Positions 47,066-56,600 of a stretch of DNA of 64,000 bases are shown piece by piece (within the stretch, counting starts at the first letter, position 1; each line of letters starts with the position of its first letter). Position numbers and translations under genes: made by a program. The stretch is taken from positions 620,001-684,000 of the forward strand of contig JALJCS010000030.1 in the NCBI GenBank assembly GCA_023055355.1. Reading direction: 5' to 3'. The stretch comes from Agelaius tricolor (lineage: Eukaryota; Chordata; Aves; Passeriformes; Icteridae). Below the pieces are notes generated by a model that did not search any database, was not told the DNA's origin, and was given only the letters and a program-made list of their open reading frames with translations.

Positions 47066-47191
47066 CAAGAGCTTATTGTATTAAGAAGCCCTTTCAAAGT
47101 TATCAAAATCGTCACTAATGGGAGCCCCACCCCTTCCCCCCCACCTGACGGGGTAGCCCAAAGGGCCTCAGTTAGGAAATGGTATGCTCAG

Positions 47192-47932
47192 ATGGAAGGC
47201 TATTGTAATACCGTCTCAAGAACGGAAGATGCTGCTAAAAATCTAAGCCAAGGCACTGAGAGCCTGGTTAGCAGCCAAGATAAATCTGCCTCTGTAATCA
47301 AAGCTGCCCTTCCTTTCTCCCCCGAACAAGCAGCAAGTTCTTGGTTCACAGATGCCTCTGCAAAACGGGAAGGGAAGGTATGGAGATCTAGAACAGCTGT
47401 CTTACACAATTCATTTGGTGAAAGAATCATTACTGAAGGGGAAGGCAGCGCCCAGGCTGGGGAACTCATAGCTGTTTGGAGTGTTTTCCGATGTGAGGCA
47501 CAGAACATTTCTCTTGCCTGCATTTACACCGACTCTTACACAGTGTACAAAGGTTGTACCGAGTGGCTTCCTTTCTGGCAGCAAAATGATTGGGAAGTTC
47601 ACAGAAGTCCAGTGTGGCAAAAGGAAAAGGGGCAAGAAATTTTAGATGTTGCAAGCCAAGGAAATATTGCTATTGGTTGGGTAGCTTCTCAGCAAACAGA
47701 TGGAAATCCAGCAGGAGAGTGGAAGAATAGAGCTGATGAACTAGCAAGGCTCAGCCCCCTGAAAAAGGAACTCATTCCTGAGGACTGGGATCAACTATTA
47801 GAATGGCTGCATGGAAAAAGACAGCACACAGGTGCAAAAGATTTGTACAAAGAAGCTCATGCTTGTGGTTGGCTGGTTACCAGGGAAATGTGTAAAACAT
47901 GCATATCAGCCTGCGAGCAATGTCACAGGTGA
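47192..47932 (+). pseudogene. pol: RNase H domain and start of integrase zinc-binding region
   Basis: The acidic residues of RNase H are in place: D in WFTDASAK, E in AQAGELIAVWS, D in YTDSYTVYKG and D in NRADELARL. This is the longest intact pol segment (246 codons). After it, histidines in KRQHTGAKDLYKEAHACG and the cysteines of CKTCISACEQC resemble the integrase HHCC finger. Stops at 47930 and 47948 separate it from the integrase core in the same frame. The connection domain lies just upstream, after the TGA at 47063. Confidence 0.87.
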
Positions 47933-48571
47933 CTGGAGAGACATCCTTGAGAAGATGACCCTCTGCATTTAAGAAAGGGTAAAGGCTTATGGGACGCGTG
48001 GCAGGTAGACTATATTGGCCCCTTTAAGAAGTCAGGAGGTAAACACTTTGTGCTAGTAGGAGTAGAAATTGTATCTGGGTTGGTTCAAGCTGATGCTTTG
48101 AAAAGAGCTACAGGTGATAATGCTGTTAAAGCTTTGCAGGGGTGGTTTGGAACTTTCCCAAAGCCACAGGAAATTCAATCTGATCACAGGTCCCACTTCA
48201 CTGCTAGAGGTGTACAGCATTGGGCAAAAGGTGAAGGAATTAAGCGGTCTTTCCACAGCCCTTTCCACTACCCTCAAGCTAAGGGGATCTTAGAAAGGAC
48301 CAAGGGTTTTTTGAAAGGACTTCTGAAGCCCCGGGAGGGAAATTGGGACGTTCGGTTATGGGAAGCTGTTAAAAGAATGAACAGTAGATGGGGGGGGGAA
48401 TGGATGTCCCAAAATCACTGCCTTTTGCCCAACAGCTCCAAGCATCGTTCCCTTACTACGGCGACCTGACGATTCAAAAAGTCCAGCACATTACCCTGGA
48501 CAACCTGTTCTGGTGGACCTCCCTACTGTAGGGGAAGTAGCACTAGTGCTGAAAACCCCTCTGAAGAAATA
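47933..48571 (+). pseudogene. pol: Integrase catalytic core and C-terminal remnant
   Basis: The core begins at WQVDYIGP (Asp at 48008-48010). The second Asp is in QSDHRSHFTA (48182-48184) and the Glu in GILERTKG (48293-48295), so all three catalytic acidic residues are present. The second Asp and Glu are 36 residues apart, where 35 is usual. A frameshift at the G8 run near 48390 moves the C-terminal part into another frame (LRRPDDSKSPAHYPGQPV region), which runs to a stop near 48570. Frame is shared with the RNase H segment. Confidence 0.87.
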
Positions 48572-48728
48572 GGCATGGGTAGCCTCTGATGCTCTAGGGA
48601 AAGAGCATTGGATAAATACATGCTGGATAATCCTATCCATTTTAACTCTTTTCTGGCCTCAGTGGAAGGATTTCTGTTGTTTTTACTTTTACAGAAGAAC
48701 CCTGAGGAACATGAAAATCATCTGAACC

Positions 48729-50105
48729 ATGATAACACTGGTGATGCTTTTCTGCATCCTACCACAATTCCATGGACAGGATCCTGCTGAGTGGTTGTGG
48801 TCTGAAGCTACCCTCCATCCCACTAATGTTCTAGGAGCGTATCCCAAGGGTGGCCACCCAAACCTAGAGCCTATAGTGCTGCATGACCCCCAGGTATATG
48901 GTCCAAGTGAGTGGGGATGGGATCAGAAGGACTGGACTAGAGCCCTAACTGGAACAATTGGTGAGTCGATTGTGGAAGCATGCAGAAAAATGGAAGGATC
49001 TCTCTATGAGAAATCCACCTCCATCACAGTTGCCGGAAATTTTATGGAACCAGATGGGAAAAATGATCTGGATATCCCTTCAGCGAGACTGTGTCCTACA
49101 AACAAGTGGGAGTGTGCCAAACAAATTCCCCTTACTCTGTGTTGCTGCCAGGAGTATGTTGGTAATTACACTCTAGGTCGCAAAACGAACAATGTTGCAA
49201 GTACAAAGGATTGTAAAAATGAACCAATTGATTGCTGGCATAATTTGACGTTAACTAAACCGACTTAAGTGACATGCCGCTGGCAAAATAACTTGACCAA
49301 CCTGTTAGGTTGAAAAGGCTTAGCTCATAAATTTAAGATAGACGCTATAACAAAACCCACGCTGAGTACCGTAGTTACATCCCAGTGGAATAGACGGGAC
49401 TGAGAGCATGAAGCCCACACTGAGCACCATAGTTACACCCCAATGGGTAGAAGGGACTGAGAGCACAAAGCTGACATTGAGTACAGTAGTTACATCCGAG
49501 TGGGCAGAAGGGACTGAGAGTCCCCTTAGTCAATGTGGCCTTGGTCCCAAGCTTTTGTTCACTTGGCAGGAATGGGAAAAACAAAAAGCCTGGCAGCTTC
49601 AAGGGGGAGTGGGAGAAGGAATTAGCCGAAGGATTTGTGGAACTGCTTATAGCAAAGCAATCTCCATCAGTGTTTTGACAGATCAGACAAATAAGCGTGA
49701 ACAGGTTTGTACGCCCCCAAGCGTACAAGACTGTTGGCACAATTTTACATTAACACAAACTGCAGAAGTAGTTTGTCTTTGGTCCAAAACTAGTGAAGGC
49801 TTTTCTTTTAAGTTGATAAGAAATGGTATGAACCAACCTTCTACTACCACCACTCCAGCCCAAGCACCGCTTATGCTTAGCCTGAGAAGTTTTGAAATTG
49901 GACCATATATAATCAGGAAAACTGGTCAACAACACATATTGTTCAATCTGGCACGGTCTCTTAAACAAGTCAAATTGCTGATGATGCAAAACAATGTCTC
50001 AGAAATTCAGCCGGCCTGTTTGCCTTTTTTGCGGACTTCCTTTGAGGGTTGGACCACCTGGCTGCAAAACCAGAAAGTCCGTTTTTTCTTTAAAAACAGA
50101 CACTA
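48729..50105 (+). pseudogene. env: Env surface (SU) subunit of the ERVL-like provirus, frameshifted
   Basis: The ATG at 48729 starts a hydrophobic signal-peptide-like segment (MITLVMLFCILPQF). The frame continues with tryptophan- and cysteine-containing text (CPTNKWECAKQIPLTLCCCQ, CWHNLTLT) and several N-x-S/T sites, and stops at TAA 49266. Homologous text continues in another frame from about 49340 to 50105, where a CWHNFTLTQTAEVV segment echoes the earlier CWHNLTLT. A 57-bp, 19-residue direct repeat lies between. It follows integrase in the usual order. Env is not expected in mammalian ERVL elements, which makes its presence here unusual. Confidence 0.75.
49356..49527 (+). repeat. Three tandem copies of a 57-58-bp repeat inside env SU
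   Basis: Units start at 49356, 49414 and 49471. Each carries a TGAGTACCGTAGTTACATCC-like core and ends GGGACTGAGAG. In the open frame they encode 19-residue repeats with STIVTPQWVEGTES and STVVTSEWAEGTES. The first unit is 58 bp, which shifts the frame. Confidence 0.88.
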
Positions 50106-52146
50106 AGAGACATAACCGGTGTTTTGGGAACAGGTTTTGGAATTCTAAATAGTATTGATTCTGAAGTACACTAATGGATAAATTGGCTGCCACAAAGTGG
50201 TTAGAGATTTGACCAAATTAAAACAACCACTGCAATCATCCTTATTGGCTTTGGGAACACAGCAGTGCTTGCTATCAAACATATTACCAGCTTGGGAAAA
50301 GGTAAATGTAAGTGATCGCAAATTGGTAGACTGATGCACTCGGTGCTACACAAAACAACCTTTCTTTGGCTCTTAGCTGTATCCAGGCACAATTGTCGAT
50401 GCAGTCAGTTGCTGCCTCAATGATAAGAGAAGGTGAAGGCAATTTTCCTGCTGAAATTCAGAAAAGAATTTGGGACAGTGCCACTGATTTTGAAAGAGAA
50501 TTCCAGTCCTGGTGGAACTTGGTGAATTTTACTTATCACCCCATTACAAACACAGCCACAGCTCTTGTGTTAACCGTACGCAATGCCTCAGTGCATTTGA
50601 GATTTCCTATTCTTGCATTAGGGCTAAATCATGATGGAGCTATTCCCAATCTTTCTGAACATAGAGAATGGGCCCATCAAACTGGTAAAAAATGGCAACA
50701 TGTTAATTTGGAATCTTCTATTGTCCGAGAACTAGGCTTCATCTGTGAAAGTAATGCAATTACAGCTCAGGATGTTTGTTTGGACACAGAACAAAATATC
50801 TGTCATTTTGAAATTCATCCGAACGAGACTTTCGAAACAGGCCTTAAATATATAGGCAATGGGTGTGGGTGCTTTAGAACTGCTTGTGATATGGTATTTG
50901 TAGAAAATGCAGTAGTGGATAGTAAAAATCATTCAAATTGTTGCGCTTGTAACTTTACAAAATTGAGGGATGTGATTTTTCTTCAGAAGCTCCAGTTACC
51001 TCCCATTACCTTTTTCAATCCAATTAAAGACTGATTCACAAACTATTACTGTCCTAGGGTGACGTTATGATGCTTGTATCCCCATCCGTGTGTTCTGTTG
51101 ATGCTGGCTATCATGTTCTGTGCCTTCAAGACTGGCTGTGAAGAGCGAATGTTTTGTTTTGGTTTTGCTATCAGCCGCTCCCCCACAGCTGGCGCGACAC
51201 AGAGACAGGGCAGTACATGGGTGCTGCTTTTGCTTTTTGCTTTGCTTTTCGCTTTGCTCTTGCTTCGGCTTTGCTCCTGCTTTGCTCTTGCTTTTTTGCT
51301 CCTGCTCATTAGTTAGTTTAGCTAAGCAGTCCAAATTTTCCCTGGACTGTTTCTCCTTTCCCTTCTTTGGACCTACTCGGACCTGCTCCGGACTGGGACC
51401 TGGGAAACACCGAGAGTTTGCACCTTGTGGCCAAGGTGCAGCAGCTACCCCAGCACAGGACAGACTGATAACAGAGCGAGCACTCCCAAGAGAGACTTTC
51501 TGAAGTTGTCTACTTTTTCAGAGCGGTGAAAGAGTGGTGCCATCTGGTATTGTTCCTTTTGTGTGCTGCGGGGTGCTTTGCCTGTTACAGAAACAGGTTC
51601 TTTCCACTTCTTTCCAAGGAATCCTTCCCGCCCTGGTTGGGGGGAGGGGCCGTGTGGGTTTGTTTTCTGGAGGGTCCACCTTTTGGAGGTTTTCTCCCAA
51701 ATTTGCCCTAAACCAGGACATTTACCTACTCCCATTGGGATGAACATTACTTTGGTAAAGCAATCTTTGCTTCATCAGGACTTCATTGAAATATTGGAGA
51801 AGATCAAGAAGAATAGACAGAAAGCACTGGTAACTGTTCATCACAATGTGAAAGAAATACACCATGTCATAGAGAGAGTAAGAAAAGATGCTGAACACAG
51901 GTGGTAGGATACTCTTTTTGGGTGGTCACCTACTGCCACAAGAGTCCTGAACAGTATGTGTCATCCCATCATTGCCCTTTTGCGTTTCGTTTTGATTGGG
52001 GTTTTTTAATCAGCAATCTTACTCATTATGAATTGGAGAATGATGAAAGAGTTAACAAAATTGATGTCTGTAATTAATGCACACAACTGGGCTGATGTCC
52101 TTTTCACTGTGGCCATCTCCAAGACTATTGACACAAGGCGACTATA
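50106..52146 (+). pseudogene. env: Env transmembrane (TM) subunit of the ERVL-like provirus, split by a solo LTR
   Basis: After decayed text at 50106-50365 (GVLGTGFGILNSID, then stops), a 222-codon open segment (50366-51034) carries LSCIQAQLSMQSVAASMIRE, REFQSWWNLVNFTYHP, a cysteine-rich part (GNGCGCFRTACDMV, NCCACNFTKL) and several N-glycosylation sites. The solo LTR at 51050-51720 interrupts it. TM text resumes at 51721 (PLGMNITLVKQ..., HHNVKEIHHVIERV) and reaches a membrane-anchor-like stretch after LFGWSPTATRVLNS and then MNWRMMKEL. Multiple stops are present. I see no canonical CX6CC box. Confidence 0.75.
51050..51720 (+). mobile_element. Solo LTR, family B, inserted in env TM
   Basis: It runs TGTCCTAGGGTGACG...CCTAAACCAGGACA, 671 bp, sense orientation. 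Flanks are ATTAC (51045-51049) and TTTAC (51721-51725), a one-mismatch 5-bp TSD. TM text reads on across the two flanks. The polyadenylation signal seen in the other copies is altered here (near 51585). A CTTTTGCTTTGC-rich tract at about 51225-51310 is the complement of the purine tract in the 24.4-kb copy. Confidence 0.93.
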
Positions 52147-52544
52147 AATGAGAGGATGTGTTTTGAAATCGTCTTCAATTTTCTTTGAAGATTATAAGAA
52201 AATTACTTTTGATTTTTGGTGAATTGTTTTGAAAAAAAAATATTTTAAATGAACTGTTGTTGATTTGTTTATTGCTTTATTGCCTTTGATTATTTGTGAT
52301 TAGTTTCAGATATTTGAAAAAAATGTTTCAAAATAATATGGTTTAAATTACTGTTATTATATTTGTTTCTTGTTTCCTTACCCCGGCCTTTTTTTATCTT
52401 TTCTTGTCCTTCCCTCCTCTCTCTCTGTCTGACGTATTGTCTCTGCTTTCCGGGATATGCTACCAATGTGCGACAAGTATACAACAATAGTACAGAACAC
52501 TGCTGATGAAGACCCTTTGAAGCCTGTCGTGAGTCACCAGGTGC
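52147..52544 (+). other. ERVL-like 3' untranslated region
   Basis: AT-rich sequence between the env end and the 3' LTR. The expected polypurine tract is not visible just before 52545 (the flank reads GAGTCACCAGGTGC). Confidence 0.5.
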
Positions 52545-53531
52545 TGTGAGAGACGGTCTGAGGTTCCCCCCATTTGCCTCACGACCGTCCACAGGACCGA
52601 TATCAGGAGCCTGAGGACCCCGATGGGACCTCTGGCCTGCCAGTAATGGATGAACACCAAAAATCCTGAGGCCCCTGAGCAGAATTCTGGCCTGCCAAGG
52701 GATTGTTCACAGCTGTGTCTTCAGTGACTGCTTCTAGCAGGGCCTGCCAAAGGGCGACCCAGCCTATATGCTTGCACCTGCTTCACGACAATAGACCAGG
52801 AATTTTCCCACCTCTTGGCCAGATGAACTTGCTGGGGCAACTTGGTAGCCCCCCCCATGGAAAATCCTTCCTCTGCTCCACTACCACCGTGAGGCACCGA
52901 GGTTGAAGCCCCCCTACCAAGGACTGAGACTGAGACACCTGTAATTCTGATGCAGGGGTGCTGGCCTGACTGAAGCAGGATGCCTGCTGAGTGTTGCCTA
53001 CAGATGTGCCTACAGGACCTAGACTGGTTTCCCCCAGAAAGCAGTCCTGAAACAGTGGGTCCCACTCACTGCTGATACTGACTTATCCTGCTGAGAACAT
53101 GGACTGTCTGTACCCGTCTTCAATACCTTTTTCCCCCTCAGCAATTTCAATAGACTTCTTCTTCTTGATTGTATCTATTCCCCCTCAGCCATTTCAAGAT
53201 TCTGTTTCCCCCCTCAGCAATGGACTATAATAGAACCTTGAGTTCACCAGGACTTTGAGACCTTCCCAACGTGACTAGGCAAACTCTATCGGCTGGACTA
53301 AGAGGACTTAGTCTCTCCATGTTTAGTAGCTATACTCCTCTCTCTTTCTCCCCCTCTTTTTTATTCTTTTCCTCTCCCTGATTCCTTTCAGGCATTTGCT
53401 GTGGTCATTCTATAAAGGTGCATTTGTTTAGATTGATACTGCAATCCCCTTTCCAGGTTGTCTGTTGCACTCCCAGATCAGTTAACCAACCAACCAGTTA
53501 ACCAACCCGTTGGTATGAGCAGATCGTGACA
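52545..53531 (+). mobile_element. 3' LTR of the ERVL-like provirus
   Basis: It runs TGTGAGAGACGG...GAGCAGATCGTGACA, 987 bp, and pairs with the 5' LTR. It is uninterrupted and so shows the empty site for the family B insertion. Followed by ATACC, the likely TSD partner of ATACG before the 5' LTR. Confidence 0.92.
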
Positions 53532-53643
53532 ATACCTTCTTTCAAGCTGAAATTGGTTCTAGTCCATAGAAGCACACTGGTAGGTAAAAGTAGACTCTAA
53601 AAGATAACATTCAAAATGTATTTCCCTTGTCTTCCCATTAAAG
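53532..53643. other. Flank with splice-acceptor-like end
   Basis: Short single-copy-looking stretch ending in the pyrimidine-containing CCCTTGTCTTCCCATTAAAG. Confidence 0.4.
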
Positions 53644-53844
53644 CAAGTGAAGAAAGCAGACAGGAGATCTTCCGATAACATGCTATGCAAATTGAAAAGA
53701 TTCTGTCCTTATTTGAAGCAACTGAGGAACTCACACAATGAAATACAGTTCAGACAGATGGAAGGGTCACAGATGATGTCAAATCTGTACTTCCAATGTT
53801 TGAATGAAGCAAGATTTCTTGAAGTACAATCCTATACAATGAAG
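53644..53844 (+). CDS. Candidate host exon, 67 codons, phase 0-0, unidentified protein
   Basis: A 201-nt open segment is bounded by an AG acceptor after a pyrimidine-containing stretch (CCCTTGTCTTCCCATTAAAG) and a consensus donor GTGAGT at 53845. The acceptor-to-donor length is exactly 67 codons, entering and leaving in phase 0. It reads QVKKADRRSSDN..., then LKRFCPYLKQLRNSHN, then QMEGSQMMSNLYFQCLNEAR, a mixed-charge, helix-prone composition. I do not recognise the protein. No companion exon was found nearby. It could be an exon of a duplicated or degenerate gene whose other exons are lost, or a chance open frame. Confidence 0.38.
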
Positions 53845-55236
53845 GTGAGTTTGCAGAAGCAATTGAACTGGGTCTGTTTTCTAAACACAATGTTTTCTAA
53901 GTAACTGAGGATTCAGGAAGGCAAGCTTGGAATTTAAAGGATTTAGAAACATACAAATACCAAGACTGGCAGTTCATTAGCTTTAACAGTCTCTTCAAAT
54001 AAGATCTATTTTTAACTTCTTCTTGTAGTAGGTCTGAAGACATTAGGAATGATGCAATAAAACAAAACAAGCAACAAACCAAAACAAAACCAAAACAGCT
54101 TTCTCAAAAAGCTTGGAGAAACCAGAGAAATTATGATTTTTAGGGGTTAAGTAGTCCTTTAAAAGTTGTCTCTGGGAAAAGAGATAAAAAACCACTAATT
54201 GACTGTGGAGTATATTCCAAACCTGTACTGAAGCATGTAAGGGACAAGAGCCGGTAATAAAACTACTATGCTGGGTTCATCTGTTAAAAGCATTCCAGAA
54301 TGGTTGAAATTATCAATCACATAATGTGGGATTTAAAAAAAAAAAAAAAAGAAAAAAAGAAAAAAGAAGAAAACATAGAGAAAAAAATATTTTGAAGATG
54401 TTTTCCCATTCCCAGATGGCATAACAACTTTATTTCATTTTGTTCCTAAGACTGATTAATAGCTAATGAAGTGTTTTACAATTGAGAGTGTTCACACTAA
54501 CCGTACAATTTGGATGGATCTCTTTTACTTTGCACAGCAGCAGATACGGTTTAGCACTCCACAGTTCAGTCCCCAAAAGTGAATGGGTGTGGCAGATTTA
54601 ACCTAACTGGCCAGTCCACCAGAATGCTTAATTATCTTGGAAAATGCTTTGCTCTATCTCATTATCTGGACATGTCTCTCTAGCTCCGCTTTGAGCTCCT
54701 TGATCTTTCATCTACAGGATGAGATCCAATTTAGCTTAGCAAGGACATAGCCTTTCAAAACCACATCTTTTATCTTCTGCATTCATCCAAGTACATTTCT
54801 ACTGCAGGGAACCCTGTGGAAGATCCTAGTTGTTTTGTTTCTCAGATAGTTGTTGCATAAAAGAGCTGTTCTTTTAATTTTTTCCCTGCTAAAGGATAGG
54901 CTCTGTACTTAACTGATTGTGATGCTAACTCATTATCATCTATTCTCCAGTCGTACAGAGTAGGCAGCAAAGTTTTCTTCTGAAGACATTCATTTAATGA
55001 GAAATGCTGAAGGTCTGACTTTAGTTGCAAAGGCCACTGATTGACCGGTTGCAAAATTGTTAAGTCTAGGAAGAGCAGGAAAAGTGTGCTGTTGCTGTGC
55101 CTGTAAATGTCGTGTCAGCTGCTGTTGGGATAAAAAGCATGAGCATAAGAAAACATGGATAGAAAAGAAATTTGTTGTGATTTCTGCACAAGAGGAAGTA
55201 TGAAGCACTTATTTCAGTGGCTAAGACAGTATCATC
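53845..55236. other. No gene recognised
   Basis: AT-rich DNA with A-rich tracts at 54064-54096 and 54334-54372. Confidence 0.5.
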
Positions 55237-55403
55237 ATTGGGCCAGTTCTCTTCAACATCTTTTGAACAACCTGGACACAGCACTTGAAGGAATATTAAG
55301 AAAGTTTGCCAAAGACACTAAATTGGGAGGAGCTGTGAACTAACTCCCTTGAGGGCACAGAGACCTTGCAGAGAGATCTTGCCAAATAGGAGAGATGGGC
55401 AAT
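55237..55403 (+). mobile_element. CR1 LINE, 5' part of a copy split by an LTR
   Basis: TTGGGCCAGTTCTCTTCAAC and AGTTTGCCAAAGACACTAAA are CR1 ORF2 reverse-transcriptase text; the frame reads KFAKDTKLGGAV, in which the first catalytic Asp of the RT box is replaced by Lys. It ends in the TSD GGCAAT and continues at 55981. Confidence 0.9.
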
Positions 55404-55974
55404 TCTTGCTGGCCGGGAGTCTATGCACAAATCACAAAAGGGGCGGGACTGCTGGGGACGGCGTCTCAAGCTGGGTTTTTTCCAGCATCAGTCTCATTAC
55501 ATGGTGATGACAATGGGAAGCTGCCAGCAGCTCACGTCCCCAGCAGCAGACAAAGAACTTAATGTTACAACTGACTTGAAAAGTTTTTTGACCAATCACA
55601 CAAAGCAAAAGCATATTGACAGTACTTCTATCCAATCACTATAAAGACATGTACCTGGGCTTAGAACAATGCTCGCTTCTTTCGAATAAAAGACCTGCTT
55701 GTAAGCCTTAAGATACAGTGCACAGAGCTCCGTTATTAAGCTTAGAACTACCTAACATCGCGCTAGATATACTTTGCTGTAGCTTAGGGAGTTATTCTAG
55801 ACAAGCATTAATACACAGACCATTGTTCCATTTGTCCTTACTTTTCTACTTCTCATCTAATTTTTCTGCTGACAAACCTTATGACTACTGCTTAGCTCCA
55901 ATGACAGTTCTGCTGTCTCTGAGGCCTTCCTTTTGCAGCTTTCCCAAACCCCTCTGTTTTTGAGGATTCCCACA
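55404..55974 (+). mobile_element. Solo LTR, 571 bp, inserted in CR1; TSD GGCAAT
   Basis: It is flanked by GGCAAT at 55398-55403 and 55975-55980, and CR1 text runs on across it. It starts TCTTGCTGG (first TG decayed to TC) and ends GATTCCCACA. A CCAAT box (about 55632), a TATAAA-like CACTATAAAG (about 55637) and AATAAA (55685-55690) lie in promoter-to-polyadenylation order, giving plus orientation. The 6-bp TSD fits a class II type LTR. Confidence 0.9.
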
Positions 55975-55980
55975 GGCAAT

Positions 55981-56600
55981 CACCAACCAGATGGAGTGGA
56001 ACAAGGGCAAGTGCTGGATTCAGCACCTGCAACTGGGCAATCCTGGTGGGTGTATAGACTGGGGAGGGAGCAAGAGGCTGGGAGAAGCACTGCAGAAAGG
56101 GACCCAGGCTCCTGGCCAATGGCAAGCTGAATGTGCATCAGCAGTGCCCTGGCAGCCAGGAGGGCCAAGCCTGTCCTGGGGTGCATCAGGCACAGCATCA
56201 CCAGCTGGGCAAGGGAGGGGATTGTCTTGCTCTGCTCTGCTCTGCACTGCTCTTCTCTTCTCTTCTCTTCTCTTCTCTTCTCTTCTCTTCTCTTCTCTTC
56301 TCTTCTCTTCTCTGCTCTGCTCTGGGGCGGAATCACCTTGGTATTAGAAAGTCCTCAAATGAGGTCTACAAAGACAGGACTCAATGAAATGGCATGCAGC
56401 TGAGTCAGGGGAGGTTTAGGTCGGGTATCAAGAAAAAGTTTTTAACCCGAGAATGGCTGGGCACTGGAAGAGTCTTTCCAGGGAGTGGTCACACCATCAC
56501 AACTGTCTGAGTTTGGGAGTTCAAGGATGGCCCCAGGCAGGGCCAGGAGTTGGACTGATGATGATCCTGATGGGGTCCTTCCAATTCAACAGATTTGACG
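55981..56600 (+). mobile_element. CR1 LINE, 3' part of the split copy
   Basis: It resumes with CACCAACCAGATGG and contains GGGCAAGTGCTGGATTCAGC, CAGCAGTGCCCTGGCAGCCA, GGGTGCATCAGGCACAGCAT and later CAGGGGAGGTTTAGGTCGGG, all CR1 text in order. It carries a TTCTC microsatellite inside and the standard 3' tail is worn away after about 56600. No coding frame survives. Confidence 0.92.
56251..56310. repeat. (TCTTC)12 microsatellite inside CR1
   Basis: Twelve perfect pentamers are flanked on both sides by TGCTC-type pentamers (CTGCTCTGCTCTGC), the original CR1 sequence. Confidence 0.97.

Larger units (their letters stand above)
40821..53531 (+). mobile_element. ERVL-like provirus with gag, pol and env, ~12.7 kb including nested LTRs
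   Basis: Two related LTRs (40821-43100 with insertions, and 52545-53531) enclose gag, protease, RT, RNase H, integrase and env in the standard order. The flanks read ATACG before and ATACC after, four of five bases matching, which fits a decayed 5-bp TSD. Pol is closest in style to class III (ERVL) elements. All frames carry stops or frameshifts, so the element cannot encode complete proteins. Three nested LTR insertions account for about 1.9 kb of its length. Confidence 0.9.
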
